Source: an uncultured Lachnospiraceae bacterium (GTDB lineage Bacteria > Bacillota > Clostridia > Lachnospirales > Lachnospiraceae). From it: 11,167 nt of DNA. Of the stretch, positions 1 through 6,949 are shown one piece after another (the stretch's first letter is position 1; every line of letters begins with the position of its first letter). The notes beneath the pieces were generated by a model. That model did no database searches. It was not told where the DNA came from and was given only the letters and a program-made list of their open reading frames with translations. The position numbers and the translations under genes were made by a program. The stretch spans positions 1 through 11,167 of the forward strand of contig CADBTG010000090.1 in NCBI GenBank assembly GCA_902797475.1. Direction: 5' to 3'.

Positions 1-169
1 AAGCCAGATTCGTTCCTACGTCCTGCAGCCTTATACGATGGTAAAGGACACACGGACCGGCGTGGAAGTCGGCAACGCGCAGAGCGTTTTGGACGGCAAC
101 CTCGATCCGTTCATCAACGGATATCTGAAGTGGTTTGCGACAGGAGCCGGCAAGGAAGCCGAACAGTGA
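1..169 (+). CDS. prfB: Peptide chain release factor 2, C-terminal end (partial)
   Basis: This is the 3' end of a gene that begins before the window; codons run from base 2 to the TGA at 167-169, giving the last 55 residues. Release factor 2 recognises UGA and UAA stop codons in the ribosomal A site and triggers hydrolysis of peptidyl-tRNA. The tail SQIRSYVLQPYTMVKD, followed by RTGVEVGN and VLDGNLDPFI, matches the class I release factor C-terminus. The RSYV-x-PY-x-MVKD form is that of RF2; RF1 has RTYNFPQ-like residues here. The GGQ and tripeptide anticodon motifs, and any programmed frameshift site near the 5' end, lie outside the window. A short charged tail (GAGKEAEQ) follows the conserved region. 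No intrinsic terminator is visible after the stop, so readthrough into uvrB is possible. Confidence 0.93.
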   Translation, partial: SQIRSYVLQPYTMVKDTRTGVEVGNAQSVLDGNLDPFINGYLKWFATGAGKEAEQ

Positions 170-280
170 GCTGTGGCATTTGTCAGGATGGTCCGTGAAG
201 GACGCATTTCATAAGCCTCGGTGCGCCTCTGAGAGCACGAAGGGCTCCGTGTACCTAGGACAGAGCAGGAAAGGACAGAT
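170..280 (+). other. Intergenic spacer between prfB and uvrB
   Basis: This 111-base gap holds no credible gene. The only clear signal is a purine-rich Shine-Dalgarno stretch at 267-275 (AGGAAAGGA), 5 bases before the uvrB ATG. Short complementary arms are present (GTCC 191-194 with GGAC 200-203, and GTGC with GCAC around 223-240). None is followed by a T-run, so there is no intrinsic terminator. I could not find a good -10/-35 pair or a GAAC-N4-GTTC LexA-type box. The gap may be a transcribed spacer or may hold a promoter that departs from consensus. Confidence 0.55.
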
Positions 281-2263
281 ATGGGAGAGTTTCGTTTGCA
301 TGCGCCGTATACACCGACCGGTGACCAGCCGGAGGCCATTGCAAAGCTTGTGGAAGGCTTTCGGGAAGGAAATCAGTTTGAGACCCTTTTGGGCGTAACC
401 GGTTCCGGAAAGACGTTCACGATGGCCAACATCATTCAGCAGCTGCAGCGGCCGACCCTGATCATCTCCCATAACAAGACGCTTGCGGCGCAGCTTTACG
501 GAGAATTCAAGGAATTCTTCCCTGAGAACGCCGTCGAGTATTTCGTCAGTTATTACGATTATTATCAGCCCGAGGCATACGTTCCTTCTTCGGATACGTA
601 CATCGAAAAGGATGCGGATGTCAACCTTGAGATTGACCGGTTAAGACACTCCGCAACGGCGGCGCTTACCGAACGGCGGGACGTCATTGTAGTTGCTTCG
701 GTATCCTGCATTTACGGACTCGGCAGCCCGATTGATTACCAGAACATGACGCTTTCCCTGCGTCCCGGAATGAAGCGTGACCGGGATGAAGTGCTGCTTC
801 GGCTGATTGAGATGCAGTACGTCAGAAGCGACCTCGATTTTCGCCGCGGAACATTCCGCGTGCGGGGTGATGTTGTGGAAATCTATCCGATTGCGAGTGC
901 CGAGGGAGAGGCATACCGTGTGGAATTTTTCGGAGACGAGATTGACCGGATTCAGTCGATTGACGCACTGAAGGGAACGGCCAAGTCCGAACTCAAGCAT
1001 ATGGTCGTATTTCCCGCGTCCCATTATGTGGTGAATCAGGAACATCGCGAGCAGGCGCTTAAGAACATCGAGGCCGAGCTTGCGGAGCGCGTTGACTATT
1101 TCCAACGCGAAGAGAAATACATCGAAGCGCAGCGGATTAACGAGCGGACGAGATACGATCTCGAGATGCTTAGAGAGACCGGTTTCTGCTCCGGCATCGA
1201 GAACTATTCGATGCATCTTGCGGGGCTTACGCCGGCGGATTCGCCGAATACACTGATGGATTATTTCCCGGAGGATTACCTGATCATCGTGGACGAGTCC
1301 CACATCACGATTCCGCAGGTAAGAGGCATGTACAACGGTGACCAGGCGAGAAAGTCTACACTTGTAGAATACGGATTTCGCTTGCCTTCTGCCAAATGCA
1401 ACCGCCCCCTTTCCTTCTCCGAATTCGAGGGAAAGATCAACCAGATGCTTTTCGTTTCGGCAACGCCCGATGAGTATGAAGAGGAGCACGAGCTGCTTCG
1501 CGCGGAGCAGGTCATCCGTCCGACCGGGCTTTTGGATCCGGAGGTAACCGTCCGTCCCGTGGAAACGCAGATTGACGATCTCGTCGGCGAGGTCCGCAAG
1601 GAGACCGCCCGCGGGAATAAGGTGCTCGTGACGACGCTCACGAAGCGCATGGCGGAAGAACTGACCGATTACATGAAGGACATCGGCATCCGCGTACGTT
1701 ATCTGCATTCCGACATCGACACGCTGGAACGCGGCGAAATCATCCGGGACATGCGCATGGACAAATTCGACGTCCTCGTCGGCATTAACCTTCTCCGGGA
1801 AGGTCTGGATATCCCCGAGATCGGTCTGGTAGCAATCCTCGATGCCGATAAGGAAGGCTTCCTTCGTTCGAAGACATCGCTTGTACAGACGATCGGCCGT
1901 GCCGCGCGTAACGTGGACGGTCACGTCATCATGTACGCCGATACGATGACCGAATCGATGCGGTACGCAATTGACGAAACAAACCGGCGCCGCAAGGTAC
2001 AGGCCGCTTACAATGAGGCACACGGCATCACGCCGCAGTCCATCCGCAAGGAGGTCCGTGACCTGATCAGCATTTCGAAGAAGGCAGACCGGATTACGAA
2101 TCACCTTGAGAAGGATTATGAATCGATGAGCGAACGCGAGCTGGATGCCCTGATCGCGAAGCTTGTCAAGAAGATGCATACGGCAGCCGCCGAGCTTGAT
2201 TTCGAGCGCGCCGCCGAACTCCGTGACGAAATTGCGGAGATAAGAAAACACCGAAACGAATAG
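281..2263 (+). CDS. uvrB: Excinuclease ABC subunit B (UvrB)
   Basis: UvrB, 660 residues, normal length for the family. It is the DNA-damage verification helicase of nucleotide excision repair: UvrA2 loads it, it opens DNA around the lesion with a beta-hairpin, and it then recruits UvrC for dual incision. Visible motifs in order: Q-like motif TGDQPEAI (13-20); Walker A GVTGSGKT (38-45, catalytic K44); the aromatic beta-hairpin YYDYYQPEAY near residue 92; Walker B DESH (338-341); helicase motif VI QTIGRAARN (536-544); and a C-terminal UVR domain (about 624-658) that contacts UvrC. All catalytic residues look intact. The ATG at 281 follows an AGGAAAGGA ribosome site with good spacing, and the protein begins with the family-typical F-x-LHAPYTPTGDQP. 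It is followed after 4 bases by uvrA, so the two are surely cotranscribed. Confidence 0.98.
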   Translation: MGEFRLHAPYTPTGDQPEAIAKLVEGFREGNQFETLLGVTGSGKTFTMANIIQQLQRPTLIISHNKTLAAQLYGEFKEFFPENAVEYFVSYYDYYQPEAYVPSSDTYIEKDADVNLEIDRLRHSATAALTERRDVIVVASVSCIYGLGSPIDYQNMTLSLRPGMKRDRDEVLLRLIEMQYVRSDLDFRRGTFRVRGDVVEIYPIASAEGEAYRVEFFGDEIDRIQSIDALKGTAKSELKHMVVFPASHYVVNQEHREQALKNIEAELAERVDYFQREEKYIEAQRINERTRYDLEMLRETGFCSGIENYSMHLAGLTPADSPNTLMDYFPEDYLIIVDESHITIPQVRGMYNGDQARKSTLVEYGFRLPSAKCNRPLSFSEFEGKINQMLFVSATPDEYEEEHELLRAEQVIRPTGLLDPEVTVRPVETQIDDLVGEVRKETARGNKVLVTTLTKRMAEELTDYMKDIGIRVRYLHSDIDTLERGEIIRDMRMDKFDVLVGINLLREGLDIPEIGLVAILDADKEGFLRSKTSLVQTIGRAARNVDGHVIMYADTMTESMRYAIDETNRRRKVQAAYNEAHGITPQSIRKEVRDLISISKKADRITNHLEKDYESMSERELDALIAKLVKKMHTAAAELDFERAAELRDEIAEIRKHRNE

Positions 2264-2267
2264 AAGC

Positions 2268-5129
2268 ATGGACGATAAGAAGAAATACATCCGCGTTCGC
2301 GGAGCGAACGAGAACAATCTGAAGAACCTTGACGTGAACATCCCGAGAGACCAGCTGGTCGTGCTGACCGGCTTATCCGGTTCCGGAAAGAGCTCGCTCG
2401 CATTTGACACAATCTACGCGGAGGGGCAGAGACGTTACATGGAGTCTCTGTCGAGCTACGCCCGCATGTTTCTCGGACAGATGGAAAAGCCGGACGTCGA
2501 GAGCATCGAAGGGCTTCCCCCCGCCATTTCCATTGACCAGAAGTCGACGAACCGTAACCCCAGATCGACCGTCGGAACCGTGACGGAAATCTATGATTAC
2601 TTTCGTCTTCTGTACGCCCGCATAGGCACGCCGCACTGTCCGAATTGCGGAACCGAGATTGCCAAACAGACCGTAGACCAGATGTGCGACGCGGTCGAAG
2701 CCCTTCCCGAGGGCACGAAAATCATTGTTCTGGCACCGGTTGTCCGCGGCAGGAAGGGTGAGCATCAGAAGATTCTCGATGCAGCCCGCAGAAGCGGTTA
2801 TGTGCGCGCCAATGTGGACGGCAACATGTATGAGCTCTCCGAGGAGATCAAACTCGACAAGAACATCAAGCACAACATCGAGATTGTCATCGACCGTCTC
2901 GTTGTCCGCGCCGGAATGGAGAAAAGACTTTCCGACTCGCTTGAAAACGCGCTTCGTCTTTCCGAGGGACTCGTATATGTCGATACGGCCGAAGGAGAGC
3001 GGCTTCGCTTCTCCGAAAGCTTTGCGTGCCCGGAATGCGGCACGACGGTAGATGAGGTCGAACCCCGCACATTTTCCTTCAACAATCCTTTCGGAGCATG
3101 TCCCGCTTGCCACGGAATCGGAATGACGATGGAATTTTCCGAGGCCGGACTGATTCCCGACACCTCATTAAGCCTCAGCCAGGGCTGCATCGCGGTACCC
3201 GGCTGGAATTCCGCGACCGACCCGGGAAGCTTTTCCAACTGCCTGCTTGTCGGAATGGCCAAGGAATACGGCTTCTCGCTTGATACGCCGTATGAGCAGC
3301 TGCCCGACCGGATCCGCCAGATCATCCTGTACGGCACGAACGGCCACAAGGTCACGATGCAGTACAAGAGCCAGCGCGGACAGGGCACCTATCAGGTCGA
3401 GTTTGAAGGGCTTTTGGAAAATGTGAGACGGCGTTACCGCGAATGCGCATCCGAAACGATGCGACGCGAGTACGAGTCCTACATGGAAATCAAGCCCTGT
3501 ACGGAATGTAACGGGAAGCGGCTTCGAAAAGAAGCGCTTGCGGTTACGGTCGGAGAGCAGAACATCCATGAGGTGTGTAACCTGCCGATTCGGGAGCTCA
3601 GGGATTTTCTTACGAATCTCAAGCTGACGCCGATGAAGCAGCAGATCGGAGAACTGATTCTTCGCGAGATTAAAGCGAGAGTCGGCTTTCTGTGCGATGT
3701 CGGGCTTGATTACCTGACACTTTCCAGAGCGACCGCATCCCTTTCGGGAGGGGAGGCGCAGCGAATCCGGCTTGCGACGCAGATCGGTTCCGGACTCGTC
3801 GGAGTCGCATACATCCTGGATGAGCCGAGCATCGGACTGCACCAGAGGGACAACGACAAGCTGTTAAAGTCGCTTAAGGGGCTTCGCGACCTCGGAAACT
3901 CGCTCCTTGTTGTCGAGCACGACGAGGATACGATGCTTGCGGCAGACTGGATTGTGGATATCGGACCGGGCGCCGGACAGCACGGCGGAAAGCTTGTTGC
4001 GGAAGGAACGGCAGCCGATATCATGGCCTGTAAGGACAGCATTACGGGCGATTATCTTGCGGGGCGGCGCTTCATTCCCACCCCGTCCGAGCGGAAGACT
4101 CCGACCGGATGGATTACCGTAAAGGGCGCCAGAGAGCATAACCTGAAGAACATCGACGTCGACATTCCGTTAGGGGTATTCACCTGCGTGACAGGCGTGT
4201 CGGGTTCCGGGAAGAGCTCACTTGTCAATGAGATTCTGTACAAGTCTCTCGCAAGAAAACTGAACCGCGCGCGGATTGCGATGCCGGGGGATCACGATGA
4301 GATCATCGGAACGGAACAGCTTGACAAAGTCATCAACATCGACCAGTCCCCAATCGGCAAGACCCCGAGAAGCAATCCGGCCACCTATACGGGAGTATTC
4401 GACATGATCCGTGATCTGTTCGCCAATACGACCGAGGCCAAGGTGCGCGGATTCAACAAGGGCCGCTTCAGTTTCAATGTAAAAGGCGGCCGCTGCGAAG
4501 CCTGTAAGGGTGACGGCATCATCAAAATCGAGATGAACTTCCTGCCGGACGTATATGTGCCGTGTGAGGTGTGCGGCGGAAAGCGTTACAACCGCGAAAC
4601 GCTTGAGGCAACCTACAAAGGGAAGAACATCTATGAGGTGCTCGACATGACGGTGGAGGAAGCCGTGCCATTTTTCTCGAGCATCCCTTCGATCCGCAGT
4701 AAGATCGAAACACTGAACGAAGTGGGATTGTCATATCTGAAGCTCGGACATCCCTCGACCTCCCTTTCGGGCGGCGAAGCACAGCGCGTGAAGCTGGCAA
4801 CAGAGCTCAGTAAGCGAAGCACCGGAAAAACGGTGTACATTCTGGATGAGCCGACCACGGGACTGCATTTTGCGGACGTGGAAAAGCTGATTCGGATCCT
4901 CAGGAGATTTGCCGAAGAAGGAAATACGGTTATCGTAATCGAGCATAATCTCGACGTGATTAAGACGGCGGATTATATCATCGATCTCGGACCGGAAGGC
5001 GGAGACGGCGGCGGGACCGTCATCGCGAAGGGAACTCCGGAGGAAGTCATGAAATGCAAGGAGTCCTATACCGGACAGTATCTGAAGCTTCAGATGAAAC
5101 GGGACCGGGACAGACAGAAGGTCAGGTAA
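2268..5129 (+). CDS. uvrA: Excinuclease ABC subunit A (UvrA)
   Basis: UvrA, 953 residues, full length. It is the dimeric ABC-type ATPase that scans DNA for bulky lesions and delivers UvrB in nucleotide excision repair. Both nucleotide-binding halves are complete: Walker A1 GLSGSGKS (35-42), signature LSGGE (492-496) and Walker B ILDEP (516-520) for the first; Walker A2 GVSGSGKS (643-650), LSGGE (833-837) and ILDEP (858-862) for the second. Two C4 zinc modules are intact: C254/C257/C278/C281 and C743/C746/C766/C769, the latter with the usual 19-residue loop. An additional CPNC pair (C124/C127) lies in the first half. The start ATG is 4 bases after the uvrB stop with no strong Shine-Dalgarno of its own, which suggests translational coupling to uvrB. 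The usual drug-transporter alternative does not fit, because there is no membrane domain and the zinc modules are UvrA-specific. Confidence 0.98.
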   Translation: MDDKKKYIRVRGANENNLKNLDVNIPRDQLVVLTGLSGSGKSSLAFDTIYAEGQRRYMESLSSYARMFLGQMEKPDVESIEGLPPAISIDQKSTNRNPRSTVGTVTEIYDYFRLLYARIGTPHCPNCGTEIAKQTVDQMCDAVEALPEGTKIIVLAPVVRGRKGEHQKILDAARRSGYVRANVDGNMYELSEEIKLDKNIKHNIEIVIDRLVVRAGMEKRLSDSLENALRLSEGLVYVDTAEGERLRFSESFACPECGTTVDEVEPRTFSFNNPFGACPACHGIGMTMEFSEAGLIPDTSLSLSQGCIAVPGWNSATDPGSFSNCLLVGMAKEYGFSLDTPYEQLPDRIRQIILYGTNGHKVTMQYKSQRGQGTYQVEFEGLLENVRRRYRECASETMRREYESYMEIKPCTECNGKRLRKEALAVTVGEQNIHEVCNLPIRELRDFLTNLKLTPMKQQIGELILREIKARVGFLCDVGLDYLTLSRATASLSGGEAQRIRLATQIGSGLVGVAYILDEPSIGLHQRDNDKLLKSLKGLRDLGNSLLVVEHDEDTMLAADWIVDIGPGAGQHGGKLVAEGTAADIMACKDSITGDYLAGRRFIPTPSERKTPTGWITVKGAREHNLKNIDVDIPLGVFTCVTGVSGSGKSSLVNEILYKSLARKLNRARIAMPGDHDEIIGTEQLDKVINIDQSPIGKTPRSNPATYTGVFDMIRDLFANTTEAKVRGFNKGRFSFNVKGGRCEACKGDGIIKIEMNFLPDVYVPCEVCGGKRYNRETLEATYKGKNIYEVLDMTVEEAVPFFSSIPSIRSKIETLNEVGLSYLKLGHPSTSLSGGEAQRVKLATELSKRSTGKTVYILDEPTTGLHFADVEKLIRILRRFAEEGNTVIVIEHNLDVIKTADYIIDLGPEGGDGGGTVIAKGTPEEVMKCKESYTGQYLKLQMKRDRDRQKVR

Positions 5130-5136
5130 AGCAGAG

Positions 5137-5721
5137 ATGGGCAGTCATTTTTTCGCGATGATATCGCGCATGAAGTATATTGAGCGCTGGGCTCTGATGA
5201 GAAACTCCGAAAAGGAGAACATCTCCGAGCACTCCCTTGAGGTCGCCATGATTGCGCACGCGCTTGCGGTTCTCGGAAATCGCAGGCTCGGCAGGTCTTA
5301 TGACGCCGACCGTGCAGCGCTCATCGGAATCTATCACGATGCCAATGAGATTATTACCGGTGACATGCCCACCCCTGTCAAATACTACAGTAACGAGATG
5401 CAGACACTGTTCCACGGGATTGAAGACAGAGCTGCCGAATCGCTGATCCGGCTGCTTCCCGAGGACATGCGGGATGTGTATGAGGAAATATTCTTCCCCG
5501 CAGGCGATGACGAGCCTTTGAAGAGGCTCGTGAAGGCGGCTGATAAGATTTCCGCCCTGATTAAATGCATCGAAGAAAGCAAAGCGGGCAACCGTGAGTT
5601 CGACCATGCCAGAACAACCATAGAGGCATCCATCGAGCGCATGGACGTGCCCGAAGCCAACCTGTTTCTGTCGGAATTTCTCCCGTCCTACGAGAAGACT
5701 TTGGACGAGATCAGCCGATAG
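5137..5721 (+). CDS. yfbR: HD-domain 5'-deoxynucleotidase, YfbR-like
   Basis: A 194-residue HD-superfamily metal-dependent phosphohydrolase that closely resembles E. coli YfbR (199 residues, from memory), which converts deoxyribonucleoside 5'-monophosphates to deoxynucleosides and phosphate. The match runs from the N-terminal SHFFA and RWALMRN through SEHSLEVAMIAHAL, YHDANEIITGDMPTPVKYY and the AADKISALIKCIEE helix to the C-terminal LDEIS. Metal ligands H32, H67, D68 and D136 are all present. R17-W18 and D76-x-P-T (76-79) match the residues that set deoxy-sugar and 5'-phosphate selectivity in YfbR. The start at 5137 is supported by the conserved SHFFA right after it. The ribosome site is weak (AGG inside the uvrA end) and the gap to uvrA is 7 bases, so coupling is likely. 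The role is probably dNMP pool control; its link to excision repair here is inferred only from the operon. Confidence 0.92.
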   Translation: MGSHFFAMISRMKYIERWALMRNSEKENISEHSLEVAMIAHALAVLGNRRLGRSYDADRAALIGIYHDANEIITGDMPTPVKYYSNEMQTLFHGIEDRAAESLIRLLPEDMRDVYEEIFFPAGDDEPLKRLVKAADKISALIKCIEESKAGNREFDHARTTIEASIERMDVPEANLFLSEFLPSYEKTLDEISR

Positions 5722-5742
5722 GCATGCATTTCATGTTTCAAG

Positions 5743-5773
5743 GGAACCGCGCGTTAGCGTGAGGCGCGGCTCC
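5743..5773 (+). repeat. GC-rich inverted repeat / RNA hairpin
   Basis: A near-perfect inverted repeat: arm GGAACCGCGC (5743-5752) pairs with GCGCGGCTCC (5764-5773), nine of ten positions pairing with one A-C mismatch, around an 11-base loop. A smaller alternative hairpin CGC-GTTA-GCG (5750-5759) competes for part of the same bases. No T-run follows, so it is not a canonical intrinsic terminator. It lies 21 bases after the yfbR-like stop and 14 bases before a strong Shine-Dalgarno. It could be a processing or mRNA-stability element at the operon junction, or a copy of a dispersed palindrome. No second copy is visible in this window. Confidence 0.6.
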
Positions 5774-5787
5774 ATCCAGCAATAAAC

Positions 5788-5811
5788 GGAGGAAACATGA
5801 CGCAAATATGA
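5788..5811 (+). promoter_or_regulatory. Strong Shine-Dalgarno with overlapping four-codon mini-ORF
   Basis: GGAGG at 5788-5792 is followed at 4 bases by an ATG (5797-5799) that opens a tiny frame: Met-Thr-Gln-Ile, then TGA at 5809-5811. That TGA overlaps the ATG (5808-5810) of the PIN/NYN gene in the classic ATGA arrangement. The Shine-Dalgarno is 15 bases from the downstream ATG, longer than usual, so the main gene may be translated by direct initiation at long spacing or by re-initiation after the mini-ORF. No other start codon lies in frame upstream before the stop at 5760-5762. The layout is directly visible; its use is inferred. Confidence 0.45.
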
Positions 5812-6947
5812 AAAGACTTTTTTATGTAGACTTTGAAAATGTCAGCTCGGCGGGCCTGAACGGCGTGCTCAGGCTGACCGGCAACGATGAGGTTAAGATT
5901 TTCCTCGGACCGAAGTGCTCGAAGATGTCGCTCATCGAAGCCGAATCCGTGTTGCACTGCGATGCCACGGTCGAACTGATCAAGAACGATCAGATCGGAA
6001 AGAATGCCCTGGATTTCATCATCATGGTCCATCTCGGGTATGATATCGCAAAACGGGAGGCAGACAGCTTCTTCATCATTTCCAATGACAAAGGTTATGA
6101 TCCCGCCATTCACGAGATGCAGAGCCGCACCGGGGCTGTGGTGGAGCGCTATTCCGACATCGCGCAGGTCCTCGCACGAAAGGAAGAGAAGACGGGATGG
6201 TTTTCTTTCCTTTTCCGCAAGAAGACACCTGTTGTGGAAAATACGACGGAGCATGAATTCGTCAACAAAAGAGGCAAAACAGGAAGCCGTTACGGGAACT
6301 CGTCGAGCCGCGGCAACGCGAACCGCTCCGGCGGTCAGACGAACCGAAACGGCGGGAAGAGTTATTCTCAGGGTAACAGAAACAATACCCAAAGAACCGA
6401 CAGCCGCAACGCGCAGAAGCCTGCGCAGGCAAGAAACGATGTGCGGAATCCGCAGGCCGGAAAGACCCGGCAGAACGTGGTTCACACAGAAGCTAAGGTC
6501 GCAGTGAAGACACCGGAGAAGCCGAAGGTTGAGCAGGCTGCACGCACGGAAGTGCAGAAGCCGGTTGAGACCGTTAAGCAGACCGTAACCCGCAGAACCG
6601 TTGCCCAGACGGAACCGAAGAAGCCGGCAGTGCTTTCCGGGACCGCAGCGGACGACAGCTATCTTGACAACCTCAGCATAGCAGACCTTCGGGCGCAGCT
6701 CGGAGGAAGAACCAATAAGCCGGAGCCCGCAAAGCAAAAGCCCGCGCCGGTTAAACCCGAAAGGAAGAAAGAGCCTGCCGTCATGTCCGATGCGGAGAAG
6801 GATCTTGTCAACCGTGCTTTGGCAGAAACCGATAATCTCGGAGATTTCCATAATTACATTTTGAAGGAGCTTCACGACAACGACCGTGCGACGGAGATTT
6901 ACAAGTCCGAAAAGCACCGCGTCAGTCGGAAAGGCTCCGAAGGCTGA
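5808..6947 (+). CDS. PIN/NYN-fold putative ribonuclease with long disordered basic tail
   Basis: A 379-residue protein. Residues 1-125 resemble the PIN-like/NYN fold of Mg-dependent RNases: YVDFENV (D8, E10, N11), GKNALDF (D69), and SNDKGYDPAI (D94, D98) supply the acidic residues expected at the active site. A WFSFLFRKK stretch (131-139) closes the domain. Residues of roughly 145-310 are low-complexity and probably disordered, rich in N, R, G, S and Q at first and then in K, P, V and T, and strongly basic; this suggests RNA binding or a flexible tether. A short helical C-terminus (326-365, with DLVNRAL and DFHNYILKEL) looks folded and resembles a small terminal motif I recall in clostridial PIN-like proteins. 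No signal peptide or membrane segment is seen, so it is cytosolic. The next gene starts 2 bases later. Nuclease activity and target are inferred from the fold only. Confidence 0.78.
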   Translation: MKRLFYVDFENVSSAGLNGVLRLTGNDEVKIFLGPKCSKMSLIEAESVLHCDATVELIKNDQIGKNALDFIIMVHLGYDIAKREADSFFIISNDKGYDPAIHEMQSRTGAVVERYSDIAQVLARKEEKTGWFSFLFRKKTPVVENTTEHEFVNKRGKTGSRYGNSSSRGNANRSGGQTNRNGGKSYSQGNRNNTQRTDSRNAQKPAQARNDVRNPQAGKTRQNVVHTEAKVAVKTPEKPKVEQAARTEVQKPVETVKQTVTRRTVAQTEPKKPAVLSGTAADDSYLDNLSIADLRAQLGGRTNKPEPAKQKPAPVKPERKKEPAVMSDAEKDLVNRALAETDNLGDFHNYILKELHDNDRATEIYKSEKHRVSRKGSEG

Positions 6948-6949
6948 TC

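Noticed and set aside
180..215. Possible promoter TTGTCA with CATAAG before uvrB
   Set aside because: The boxes are 24 bases apart, too far for a sigma-70-type promoter, and the -10 is poor.
641..2410. 589-residue open frame on the minus strand across uvrB
   Set aside because: It is antisense to uvrB, which is intact and strongly matched to its family. The antisense frame has no recognisable motifs and arises from the codon pattern of the real gene.
5743..5773. Intrinsic terminator after the yfbR-like gene
   Set aside because: The hairpin is strong but is followed by ATCCAGCAAT rather than a T-run, so I list it only as an inverted repeat.
5754..6917. 387-residue open frame on the minus strand across the PIN/NYN gene
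   Set aside because: Its Leu/Arg/Cys-rich composition is typical of an antisense shadow. The + strand frame has the conserved acidic motifs, a ribosome site and operon context.
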